Shown here: piece after piece, positions 49,469-60,000 of the stretch
Numbering within the stretch: the first letter of the stretch is position 1
Layout of the letters: each line of letters starts with the position of its first letter
From: Tubiluchus corallicola
Lineage: Eukaryota > Priapulida > Priapulimorpha > Priapulimorphida > Tubiluchidae
Reading direction: 5' to 3'
NCBI GenBank assembly: GCA_030141605.1
Contig: JAQGDQ010000068.1
Span: 64,001-124,000 of the forward strand
DNA: 60,000 bases
Translations under genes and position numbers: made by a program
The notes under the pieces: model-generated
What the model was told of the DNA's origin: nothing
Seen by the model: the letters and a program-made list of their open reading frames with translations, nothing else
Database searches by the model: none

Positions 49469-51087
49469 ATGGCAGACCTCCTGGGAAGCATAAAGATACC
49501 ATCAAAAAGATATTATGCGGTGATTTCGGCCATATTTCTATGCTTTTATATGGGAAGTTTCATCATTTTGTTCACAGATATATTAGGTAAGACAGAGCAC
49601 TCAAAATTTATTTTGTTGCAATTAACGTATATGTATAAAAAATTAAGGTTATATATATTTGTCTATAATATGAGGGTGATGTATCACACATTAATTGTGA
49701 CTATTAAAGCACTATTAAGTAAATTATTCTAGTTCCTTAGTATCACCTGTGTGGTTATTGCTGACACTACAGCCAATATATAGTTTTAATATGAAAAATA
49801 GCGAAAGTTTGCAAATTTTGGATTATGGAACTTTTTATTGTGGCATTTTAGATTGCTTTTGTTGATACATAAGATTCCCACTTATCTTTTTAGTTTATGT
49901 GAGTGACGAAAAAGAAAGCGTGGGCCTTGCGTCTGAGTATTTGGAAACTAGGCATGCAAAGCGGATTTCTAAAACAATGGAATTAGAGGTGAACTACTCG
50001 TTTTTCGAAATTTCAGTTTGGATTGAAAAATTTAATAGCTTTGCCATTTTGCACAAATTGGCGTGCCAAAGCAATAAGTGAAAATATGGCAAATATTTGT
50101 GTGAAACGAAACTAAATAACTACCGAATCTGTGCATCATATATGACTGCAGGGTCTTCTTTAATCTTTTTTATCTTTTTAGCTTGCAACACAGGCGAACG
50201 CCTGTGACGAGATGTGCAGTCGCAGGGAGAACGTGCAGGAAGTCTGCAACAGAATTCCCAGGGACTTTATTGAAAACAGTCAACGATACCAACACCATCT
50301 AGTGGTGGATGAACGACATCAACTTGTCTATTGCATGGTGCCCAAAACGGGAACTACAAACTGGCTTCGGACTTTCGTGGCGCTGAACGACGACGTCATT
50401 GCGGACCCGGTAAACGTATCTTTCGTCACCGCCCATTTTAAGTACAAAAAGTACCTTCGCTGTTTTGTTGACTATTCGTACGAGGAGCGCCAACATATAT
50501 TGGCAACTTATTTGAAGTTTATGTTTGTCAGACATCCATTTGAGCGATTATTATCAGCTTACAGAAGTATATTCGCCTATGAACCGAGTATTTATGATAA
50601 GCATGCTTCGAAATATAGGAAGCGACTAGCTGAAATATATAGGGGAAAAGATTTTGATAAACCAATAGAAGATATAAAAATTACGTTTACTGAATTTTTG
50701 ACATATATAGTCGATGACAAAACATGGATGTACGATCCGCTGTCTATCACGCCAACACAACATGGTGCTGTAAATCCTCATTGGGCCACTTACTTTGATT
50801 TGTGTAACCCTTGCCTTGTAAAGTATGACGTCATAGGTAAGCACGAGAGTATCAGTGATGACGCAGCTACAGTGCTGACTCAAGCAGGAGTCAATCACCT
50901 GTCATTTCCAAATGTTACCGAAACACCACACGGTAAAAGCCAGCAATTTCTGCAGGAGGCCTATAGCACAATCCATCCCGCAGTTATGGAACAATTGATA
51001 CAAAAATACAGATTGGACATTGACGTGTTCGCCTACAATCAAACATTATGGAAAAATAATGATTACAGTGAGCGTATGGAAGCATAA
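49469..51087 (+). CDS. Carbohydrate sulfotransferase (HNK-1 / chondroitin 4-O type), complete
   Basis: Golgi type II enzyme that transfers sulfate from PAPS to a glycan. Exons 49469-49586, 49894-49988 and 50182-51087 join in phases 1 and 0; 1119 nt, 372 aa. The start MADLLGSIKI precedes a membrane anchor at about residues 15-37; an earlier in-frame codon at 49406 exists but is less likely. The PAPS 5'-phosphosulfate loop is PKTGTTNW (125-132) and the 3'-phosphate site is RHPFERLLSAY (188-198). YDVIGKHESISDDA near the C-terminus is characteristic of the CHST8-14 family. NxS/T sites such as NVS are present. The acceptor glycan cannot be decided from sequence. It is divergent to the EXTL2-like gene and upstream of the XXYLT1-like gene. 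Confidence 0.94.
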
Positions 51088-52759
51088 AATTGGCTACTTT
51101 TACAGGTGCCTCAAAGTCAGTGTGAGTTTTAGCAACGAAGAAAGTAATAATTAACTATCATCACATAAATTTTAGAAACAAAATTACTGGTATCATTTGC
51201 TTACGCAGTTGACTGTAACTCAAAAACCATGAAATAATAAACACGCATGCAAAAGATATTGGGAAACTAAACAAGCAAAACGAAACGGCAAAATACTGGC
51301 ACTGAAAGTACTGATTATTCAGCCTTTGATTTCATATTTGAAACTTTAAGACAATAGTTTCACAACTATTTTTGAGCAACTATTGAATTTATTTAAAATA
51401 ATTTTTGAAAACCATTTTTAGTACGTAACTTGTTTGTTGTCATACTGAATAATTCATCTTAAAATTTAATAATAACGTTTTCAAATGAGTATTACGTAAA
51501 ACATGAAAACAATAGTACCTAAAATGAGTGAATTGATGATAGTACCATGGAATCTTAAAATACAAACTTTCATTTTAGATTATTTTATTAGTTATTTTTA
51601 TTAATTATTTAATTTATTTATTTTTAAAGTTTCGTTAAAGTTACGAAATTACTCATGCTCTATCATTCAAAACATAACTTGAGTTAAAATTCAAAAGTAG
51701 GTCGAAAGTTATTATTACGGTTACCTGTTCGCTGCATTGTCTTACACTGGTCAACTTTCAAAACTTAGTCAGCTGTGAGGAGTACAACTTAACCATAAAC
51801 TTTCCTCTCACAGCGGAAAAAAAGAAAAGATCAGATCACAGCGCTGTGACGTTTATTTATTTTTTCGCAACTGCTATTAATGTTATAATTTAGCACAACA
51901 GGCAATATTACTCGTTTTTCAAGTTTTAAATTTCCTAGTTACTGAAACAGCCTCTCGCAATCGAAAACAGGAATGGATTATAAACTTGCACAACTTTCTC
52001 TTTTTATCTACTTTGTAACCGGAACCAAATAACATCTAAGCTGCGACGATTGTAGGTTTAAGAACTCAGGTGCAAAAACGCGCGATTAGTTACAGTTAGT
52101 CAGTAGTTACGCAATAGTTAATTTTATGTAGCTCGTTGAAAAAAGTATAAAATTGTAGAAGTTCGATTACAAAATGGCCTAAAAGCCATACACTGGTGTA
52201 GACCATGTGAAGATTCACGTAAAGATTCGTAAAACAATGTAAAGAGAAAACTATTTTACACATAAAAATGGTTTTGTCAATTACTAATCGGTGATTTTTG
52301 CATGTTCTGTGATGTTGTCTTACAAGAGCCAGCGGCAACTCAAACCTTTCGGTGAGTGATTTTCACAATTTAATATTTAACAGTTATTTAAAAAAATGTG
52401 ATGTTTCTCGTTCACATTGAAGCGTTAACTAGGGGTTATGCTTTCTCTTGATTTGGTATATTCATAAATATTTATCCGTCATAATTTGTCTTAAGAATAG
52501 AAATATTCAACCTAATATGTAACTGCTAAAGTTGCCATTTTGTAATACGCTACATGCACTTGTTCAACTCTAACTCATCCTGTAATTATTGCAATACATT
52601 GTGCACACTTTGTGGCAGTTTTTTTTAAATAGGGGAAATCTATGGTAAAAAGTTATTTGATAGGCATACGTTTGGTAACATAGGGTCTCATTATGTGCTT
52701 GAAGCGAATCTAAGTGTGGAAATATAGCGAATTATTTCTAATAGCTAAAAATAGTAACT
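51088..52759. other. Intergenic DNA upstream of the XXYLT1-like gene
   Basis: AT-rich, including an ATTATTTATTTA-like run near 51590-51625. No gene or recognised repeat was found. Confidence 0.5.
51236..51241 (+). terminator. Candidate polyadenylation signal of the sulfotransferase gene
   Basis: AATAAA about 150 bp after the stop codon, in an A/T-rich context. Confidence 0.55.
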
Positions 52760-55700
52760 ATGCAGAAAAACTCTAATGTTAATTTTTCAGTGCATATACC
52801 AAGGCCATTATTGAGACTTGCTTTGTGGATATTGGCTATCACCAGCATAGCCTACCTGAAATCTTCTCTGTCAGAAAAGCCATCCATCTTGGACAGAATT
52901 GACGTGTTAATGTTTTTCACTAATGCAGAAAACAGCGAGTCGCTGCGCACGCATTTGTATGAATGTGTTCAATCGATGACTCGCCACGCCACTGGGCCAG
53001 TGAAATTTCACTTTCTTGGCGACAGCGCCAGTGTTGCTGTTGCTTGGAACATTGTGCGAAACGTATTTCAGCGTACACCACACTCACCATCCTTGCAGTA
53101 TAAGGTAAACTGAGTTGTCATAATGCAATATTTTTGTCAAATGCTCTAAAACCTGTATAGGTAAAAATCACTATCACTGATAGCAATGATTACGTTATGA
53201 TTACTTAAGCCACAATTCGACAGAACCTCATCAATGTGGATGATTGTGGCAAGACCGGAATCTCCCTCATCAAGCGTTTAAAATGAGACGTTCAATAGAC
53301 AAAGGTGTTTAGCTACATTCAGATATTACTGCATTCTCTTTTTATCAGGCAAGCAGCCAAAAATAAACGCCGTGACCACTCGGTTATTCCCTTTATTTCA
53401 GGGAATTTCATTTCATTTTATGCAATTCACTCTTGTCAAGGTGAATCGCATATGATTTTTGTCTCTTGATGATGGTGACGTCAAAAACGACGATATTGAT
53501 GAGCATTTTGTAGATACAGCTGGAAGTACTGGTGGGGGTGATGATGATGATGGTGGTGGTGATGCCGTTGTTGTTGTTGTTGATGATGATGATGATGACG
53601 ACGACGACGATGATGATGAGATGATCATCATGATGGACAGCAATCAACAAATTATAACTTGGAAAATAAACTGCTAGATTATATTAATTATATATTTGAT
53701 TAGTCTTCCAAGTTTTTCTATTAATAGTAGAATAAACCCACAATTATTTAATTTTTGAACCTAAACTTGTTGGAAGGGAAGCAATTTGCAAAAATACGAG
53801 CCGAGCCTGGAGCTTGGCTATCCATTATAACCCCGGCAATTTAAACAAGAATTTTTCTTTTTTCCATACTAATGTCAGAAGTTTGTTAGCTAACAATGAA
53901 TCCTTCAAACTCGACGAATTGAAGTTAATTTCAAATGAAAATCTGTTTGATATTTTAGCGCTTACTGAAACATGGTTATGCCCTTCAGTTAATATCTCGG
54001 ACATATTGATCCATGGTTACCAAGTCCCTTTCCGTAAAGATCGTAATGGCTTGGGAGGGGGGATACCTTTTACACCAAGAACGGATTTATTTTTTAATAC
54101 TAACTTTGAATTCATGTGGTTTCAAATTAATCTCACCAACTTAATTTTATATATGTGTGTCTGTTACCGGTCTCCTACTCAAGATGCTTCTACCGAGGAT
54201 GAGTTTATAAATCAGTTACAATTGTCTCATGATATGCTAATTAGCAGCTTATCAAACGTTCACTATGCAATCATATATATAGGCGATTTTAACGCCAAGT
54301 GTGCAGTATGGTACCCTCCTGATGGGGAAAATCGTTTTGGTTCCAAATTATATGCATTTACTGTTCAGAATCAACTTTCACAGTTAATAACACATCCTAC
54401 CCGTGTTTCAGATATGTCTAGCTCTTTGATTGAATTATTTTAACTGATGCTACCGGTTTAATAACAGAGGGTGGTGTCATGTGCCACATAGAACCGTAAC
54501 CATTCGGCCTTAGGACAAGTTGTGGATGAACAGCTACGTCAGAAAATTAAGAAAAGCTAAAGAAAAATCACATAAATTTCTACAAACTGCATCAAACTGC
54601 TGAATCTTGGGAGAAATACAAGCCATGTAAAAATACCTATAATAATTCTTTAAAAAATCTAAATCTGATCATATGAAGAAACTAAATACTAAATTACTCG
54701 ATCCACAATCATGCCCCAAGGCCTGGTGGAACGGTGTCAAATCATTTTACAAAAGCAAACATGACTTCGTTATTCCACCACTTAAAGTTAATAACTGTAT
54801 TATAGCTGATACCAAGCTCAAATGTAGTATATTTAACAAATTTTTTGCTGATAACTGTAGTGTAAATTGCGGTAATGCCGTACTTCCTCCTTTCTCTTTG
54901 GTCACTGATAGTGTTTTGTCAACTGTTAACCTGTCTGAGCATATAGTTAGTAATTCTTGAAATGTGCAAAAGTCGGTAGATCAACAGGGCCGCATAAGTA
55001 ATATTGTTTTGGAACAATGTTCTCAGTCGCTTTCTGTGCCTTTAACGTTATTATTTAAAATGTCTGTTAACAATGGAATGTTCCCGTCAGTATGTCAGTA
55101 TGGAAAACAGCTAACGTTACTCCTGCATTTAAAATGGTGATAGAGAATTGGTTACTAATTATAGGCCAATTTCTCTACTTTCCCATGTTTCTAAAATCTT
55201 GGATTGTGTATAAAGAACTTTATAATTATCTTGTTATTGAAAATAATCTGCTGAATGAGTGTAATTCTGGTTTCAAGCCAGGAGATAGTACAATCAATCA
55301 ATTAGTATCCATTGTCCACAAAATATACTCTGATCTAGACGCTGGATATGAGGTACGGATATGAAGTAAAGCATTTGACAAGGTCTGGCACAAAGGTCTC
55401 ATATTCAAATTATCCCAGCTTGGCATCAGTGGTCCCTTACTACGTTGGTTAGCTTCTTATTTATCTGGAGGTAGTCGACAAGTAGTTATGGAAGGTGGCT
55501 CATCAGATTCTTTGTCATTGGCTGCTGGGGTGCCTCAGGGCTCTATTTTGGGTCCTCTTTTGTTTCTTGTCTATGTAAATGACATTACTCATAATATACA
55601 GTGTGACATATGTCTTTTTGCCGACGATACTTCCACAGATGCAAAGTAATGCTCTTCTCTCGTAAAATCCAGCAACGTCATCATATGCCACTTTATCTCA

Positions 55701-57857
55701 ATAATGTAGCTTTAAAACATGTTAATTATCATAAGCACCTGGGGATATATTTTACATACGATCTAAAATGGGAACAACATGTAAACGAGATCATCGCAAC
55801 AGTTCAGCCAAAGCTAGGAAACTTGCGAAGTCTAGCCACTATAGTGCCGCGTTCAACTTGTGAATTCTTGTTCAAAACTATTATTTTACCCACTTTGAAA
55901 TACGGTAATATCGTATAGTCTGGACTCGGTCATAATGTTGAGTCCCTGCTTGATAATATTCAGTTGAGTCCGGAGCTATGTCAGGTTCCAATCATTCAAA
56001 TCTTTTGTTCGAAGCAGGACTGGCCCCCTTTTCTAAGCGCTTCCAATATTTCCGTTTATGTGCCTTTTATAATCGTGAATCAATTAGCTCCCCACTACCT
56101 TTTTAATATTTTGCCTCCTCGTGTAAGGGATATTACACCTGCCACTCAACTGCTTTTGATAATTCTTTCCTTCTTGCCTCAGTTAAATGCTGGAATAGTT
56201 TACCTCTTGATACCCGTAACTCTAACTCTTTAAACATCTTTAAATCTCGACTAAAAAATCACATGCGTTTTAATAAGCGGCCTACTTACTTACGTACTCG
56301 AAATTCATCTGTACACCATACTAGAATGAGAGTTGATTTTTGTCAACTTAATTATGATTTGTACTTCAGAAAATGTAAAAATTACGATGGGTCGCTAGTG
56401 TCACCCATTTGCCAATGCAGTTCTACTTATGAAACAGTCGGTCATTACTTAATTAGCTGCCTACTTACTTACGTACTCGAAATTCATCTGTACACCATAC
56501 TAGAATGAGAGTTGATTTTTGTCAACTTAATTATGATTTGTACTTCAGAAAATGTAAAAATTACGATGGGTCGCTAGTGTCACCCATTTGCCAATGCAGT
56601 TCTACTTATGAAACACTGAAACTACTTATTCTACTTTGCCCTCTTTATCATCAGGCCAGACACGACTTATTTACAAATCTCTGCACTCTTTTGTCAGCTT
56701 TTAACATCAATGTTTACAGTCTTGCAACAAATGAACTTGTACGTTTGTTCCTGCACGGGAACCATACCCTAGATAATTCTGTGAACACTCAAATTTTTGT
56801 TTTAGTGCAGTCTTTTATTTCAAACACCAAGCGCTTTAAATAGTATTAAGTTTGTTATTCTTGTTACATATTAATGCTTATATTTATTGTAACATTTTTT
56901 GTACATTGTTTTCACCATTGTTCTGCATCTGTCTAGCGTTCGCTCCCACTAGGGGAGAACATACATCAGTTGTAAAACTATCTGTTTCAAACTTAGATGT
57001 TACACCTTCAATAGATTATGTATAAACCAAGCTTGTAATCCAAAAGTTCCTGGCTAAAATCCGGGATCAGCCTCGACCTTTTTCACATTTCGTTTCTTTT
57101 TGTCAAGCTTGGTTTAAAAATTTAAATAATTTTTATCGGTTTATCCCGTCAGAAGGCATGTTATATTTTACAGCTAGCAGGCTACGATATCGAAAAGGTC
57201 ACCCAGGACGTTATTGATGATGTCAAGTATCTGCAGCAGATCTTTAGAAGCCGCCGCAAGACGTTCCTTCTGTTCAACGATTACTACTATTTCGTCCCGT
57301 TTGCCATATACAAGGTATTCAAGCTAGAAAAGGTAATTAAAGTTGACGTCGACATGAGATTTCTTGCTGATATCCGTCAACTCTGGCATCACTTCAATAT
57401 GTTTGGCCCTCAGACGGTGTTTGCTCTGGCACCGGAACAGCAACCTACCTACTTCCGGCAGTTGGCCAGGTTTAGAGACTTCTCAACTGATGATACGATT
57501 GGAACACCTTTACCAGACGGACGTCCAGGCTACAATGGAGGATTGTACCTTATCCATATTAGAAACATGAATCAGTCATCAATCTACAAGCAAGTCATTC
57601 GAGAAGATCATCTCAAGTCACTTATCTTGAAATACTTTTTTGTTCGACCTCATTTAGGCGACCAGGAAGTGTTCAGTTTGCTGGGGTTTGAATATCCGCA
57701 ACTTTTTCACACTCTGCCTTGCTCTTGGAACAGGCAGCTATGCAGGTCGTATGCTAGATCTAGATGGGTTTCCACGCCGCTGTTTCAAGCATACTACAGG
57801 TGTGATAAACCCGTGAAACTGTATCACGGTAACTGCGCCACTGCTTTTCCTCTGTAA
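52760..57857 (+). CDS. Xyloside xylosyltransferase, XXYLT1-like (GT8), complete
   Basis: ER/Golgi type II enzyme; XXYLT1 adds the terminal alpha1,3-xylose to xylose-glucose O-glycans on EGF repeats such as those of Notch. Exon 1 is 52760-53104 (donor GTAAAC), exon 2 is 57174-57857 (acceptor TTTTACAG), joined in phase 0; 342 aa (human XXYLT1 is about 393). A membrane anchor lies at residues 17-34. DVLMFFTNAENSESLRTHLY opens the catalytic domain. The DxD metal site is DVDMRF (173-175). Further family blocks are LPDGRPGYNGGLYLIHIRNM, HLGDQEVFSLLGFEYPQLFH, LPCSWNRQLC and the end VKLYHGNC. No missing exon is needed to align these blocks. The single coding intron is occupied by a dead LINE. Confidence 0.94.
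53527..53632. repeat. (GAT/GTT/GAC)n trinucleotide repeat
   Basis: GGTGGGGGTGATGATGATGA, GTTGTTGTTGTTGAT, then GATGATGATGACGACGACGA. Poly-Asp and poly-Ser ORFs over it are artefacts. Confidence 0.9.
53790..57000 (+). mobile_element. Nearly full-length but dead non-LTR retrotransposon (CR1/Jockey-like)
   Basis: In order: an apurinic-like endonuclease (53814-54443) with LALTETWL and YIGDFNAK, a linker with AWWNGVKSFYKSK and FNKFFADNCS (54673-54960), then reverse transcriptase blocks WKTANVTPAFK, CNSGFKPGDST, SKAFDKVWHKGL, GVPQGSILGPLLFLVYVNDI and CLFADDTS (55100-55640). After that come NYHKHLGIYF and LATIVPRST, and a C-terminal domain with CQCSSTYET and LCPLYHQARHDLF. In-frame stops (for example TGA just before SKAFD), frameshifts and an apparent deletion after FADDTS show it is inactive. 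A 157-bp segment is duplicated near the end. The clade is a guess from general motif style. Confidence 0.9.
56280..56615 (+). repeat. Tandem duplication of 157 bp inside the LINE
   Basis: Bases 56280-56436 recur at 56459-56615, apparently without change, separated by 22 bp. Both start GCCTACTTACTTACGTACTC and end TTATGAAACA. The first copy continues into VGHYLISC, which belongs to the normal C-terminal zinc-like block, before jumping back. The near identity implies that it is much younger than the surrounding decay. Confidence 0.92.
57024..57115. repeat. 12-bp perfect inverted repeat downstream of the LINE
   Basis: AAACCAAGCTTG at 57024-57035 and CAAGCTTGGTTT at 57104-57115 flank 68 bp. The pair lies between the LINE 3' end and the XXYLT1 exon 2 acceptor and could be a short foldback element or a stem in the pre-mRNA. 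Confidence 0.6.
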
Positions 57858-60000
57858 TAGGAAACAGATCGGTTCATATTGTAAGTGCTCTTGATTAAAC
57901 CTCGATTGGATATAGGTAACTTTTACTTGTGCAATATGCAATAGTTATACGATTACTACTACTGTATTTCCAGGTTTGTCGCTTAATAAAAAGCAGGAAG
58001 TTATCATTACCGATTTTGTAGCGGTAATCTATGTAATAGCAAGATAATGAATAGTTAAAACCAGTTTTTATGCTTGACAAGTTGTTTTAATTCGGTGTTA
58101 TTATTATTATTTTTAATTTCGTTAGACACGCTAGACAAACATTTCGTACATTTAGAAAACCAATATTTAGAGCTATTCCTGAAATTCTTAACTGCTATAG
58201 AGCCGTGATTTTACAAAATCGCAGCATATTTAATTACAGCGCAATCGTAGCATGCACTATTTTAAGTTAGTGATCTTACTAAACATTAGTTCCTGACTTG
58301 ATTCTGACTCAACAAAATTTTGTTTAAATTTACAACTCTTATTTCAGTGTTTATGTTTTATCTAATTTATTCTATCTCGACTTTTGACATTTTAAGTTGA
58401 GCACATAAATGCTACGCACAAAGAAAATCGGTAATTATGTTGTCATTTATTTGTTCCGGTTCATTATCTACGATAAATAGTCAAATCAAATTTATTAATC
58501 ACACGCACTGCTACAAAAGCCGTTGGATATTTGCTTCTGAGTTTTTTTTACATTCATTAAAGTTTTAAGGCTTTTGGTACAGAATAGTAAAGACTGTTAA
58601 TTTGTTATTATCATTTATCACCCAAGTTTTTATTTTACAGCACATTAATAGTTTACTACTTTGTCCACATCGTGGCGCCACACCGTGTGTGAAGTGCTGT
58701 TCTTCAATTCAAGTGCAGTATGTTACTGGTATAAGATGTTCTAACTTTTTTCAAGTGCAGAAATCTTTTCTTACACAAAAACGAATTTCAATTTTGTGTG
58801 TTGTCACTTTATCCATTTTCTGCAGCTTGCTTTCTATATAATCTAATAAATTTAAAAACTGAAATTCACAATTTCTATGAAAGGGGTGCAGATTCTTAGT
58901 TTGCCCCTGTTCTAATAAACGCTTTGAGGCAGAAGTACAGCTTTTTTTATTATTTTGGCAAATCGAAAGATCCCTTTAACTAGAATAACAGTAAAGATAA
59001 CGCAATCCAGGTATACCCTCGAAACTAGTATTAGTAAGAAAATGTTGTTCAGTGAGACAGGTATTACTTTTCTTATTTTCTACGGAGTTTCTTGACACAG
59101 CAAGCAGGAAGGCTGCACTCTGGTGCAGGGTCTACTCTTAACATTAACTGGTTGTGGCGAGACTAGAGCCTAGCTCATTCTCTATAACAGCAATCTAAGA
59201 TGAGAAGCTGAACCGGCTGCGATGCATTAGTACATTAGCGGTTCATACAAAACATCTTCCCTCAACGAGACATGGATGAGGCGTTATGGCAGGTAAAACT
59301 TTCCAGTGTTCTGCACAATGATATAAATTAGATAAATAGTAATTAAGAAATGACTTTAATCAAAGTAATTACAGTAGAACAAATCAATCAAGCAGACTGT
59401 ATACGTTTTAAAAATTATGAAATTCGATAAATTTTTAAATGCAGGTAATAATGCATAAGTAGTTACAATATAATTAATTACGCAAATGTAGCAACACTTG
59501 TGGACACTGACAGTTATGAACATGTTTGAATTTTTTCATTTCTAAATAGCATCTGAGTTTTTTGTCGTTAAACTTGCATTTTAGTGGATGTGAAATTTTG
59601 CCGCTACGTACATGGATGCAAAACACCTTATATCAAACACCACAGTGCCATTTTTCAGGCGTGTGGAGCCTGTAAGGTGCATCTTATTTCTATAGCGTGA
59701 AAAGAAACGGAAGCTTCGGAAAAAGATTAAATCTAGCACAACGTTTTCCGAAGTTTTCTTCTTTTTTCCGAAGTGTCTCATCTTTCAAATTTTGATATCA
59801 AACTTTAATTAATCAAATTTTAATTAATTGTGGGTTTGTAAAATCATTAATAATAGTATTGACATTAAAATTATAATAATTAACATGCAACACCTTCGTC
59901 GGTCGTGTTCGAAAATCAGTGCGAAGATGGTGGTGAAAGTAGCACATCGTAGACAGATTTTAAGATGATCTATTTTACCAGAGAGCTGTTTTTTACAACC
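57858..60000. other. 3' flank, no supported gene
   Basis: AT-rich DNA. One acceptor-like site (CTTGACACAG ending at 59100) and a later ATGGATGAGGCGTTATGGCAG before GTAAAA (59272-59298) could mark the start exon of a further + strand gene, but seven codons are too few to judge. Nothing else is recognisable. Confidence 0.4.
57985..57990 (+). terminator. Candidate polyadenylation signal of the XXYLT1-like gene
   Basis: AATAAA about 130 bp after the stop codon. Confidence 0.55.

Larger units (their letters stand above)
53105..57173. other. Intron of the XXYLT1-like gene
   Basis: A 4.07-kb intron from GTAAAC to TTTTACAG. It contains a GAT-rich microsatellite and a nearly full-length decayed non-LTR element that accounts for about three quarters of its length. 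Confidence 0.85.

Noticed and set aside
53413-53677. Poly-Ser, poly-Ile and poly-Asp ORFs
   Set aside because: All are frames of the GAT/GTT trinucleotide repeat.
56280-56615. Repeat-spacer-repeat arrangement as a CRISPR-like array
   Set aside because: There are only two copies, both are inside a LINE reading frame, and the genome is eukaryotic.
1-60000. tRNA genes
   Set aside because: A scan by eye for box B (GGTTCGANTCC-like) gave no site with a plausible cloverleaf. A tRNAscan-type search would be needed to exclude them.

Overview
The window is AT-rich eukaryotic DNA from an invertebrate animal. It shows spliced genes with GT..AG introns, long introns, simple-sequence repeats and many decayed retrotransposons. 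Two nicotinic acetylcholine receptor (nAChR) subunits have C-termini typical of protostome families (a beta1-like tail reading IFEYIDQ and an alpha1-like tail reading ILQAPTLYD). A protostome is therefore most likely, but the species cannot be named from the sequence.

Left part (1-15.6 kb): the 3' two-thirds of a beta1-like (non-alpha) nAChR subunit gene on the + strand. It has one large exon (4650-5655), an 8.9-kb intron and a last exon (14590-14766). Its first exons are not visible and probably lie upstream of the window. Middle part (15-28.5 kb): repeat-rich intergenic DNA with hammerhead-ribozyme-like cores, a decayed LINE carrying a foldback MITE, and a three-exon gene of unknown function (25150-26706, +). 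Next (28578-41346, +): a complete five-exon alpha-type nAChR subunit of about 518 aa. Its introns hold LINE tails, an internally deleted PIF/Harbinger transposon, an unassigned minus-strand exon-like ORF, and a 5S rRNA-derived fragment fused to a (TAAG)n satellite.

Right part (42-58 kb): three Golgi glycan-modifying enzymes in a row. They are an EXTL2-like GT64 glycosyltransferase (-, five coding exons, 313 aa), a carbohydrate sulfotransferase of the HNK-1/chondroitin-4-O type (+, three exons, 372 aa) and a xyloside xylosyltransferase (XXYLT1-like, GT8; +, two exons, 342 aa). The only XXYLT1 coding intron contains a nearly full-length but dead non-LTR retrotransposon with an internal tandem duplication. 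The end of the window (57.9-60 kb) has no gene that can be supported.

The reconstructed exon joins keep frame throughout (alpha1-like 1557 nt, EXTL2-like 942 nt, sulfotransferase 1119 nt, XXYLT1-like 1029 nt, unknown gene 849 nt), which is the main internal support for the models. The two receptor subunits could in principle assemble together in one pentamer. The three glycan enzymes act in Golgi glycosaminoglycan, sulfation or Notch O-glycan pathways, but nothing in the sequence shows co-regulation.
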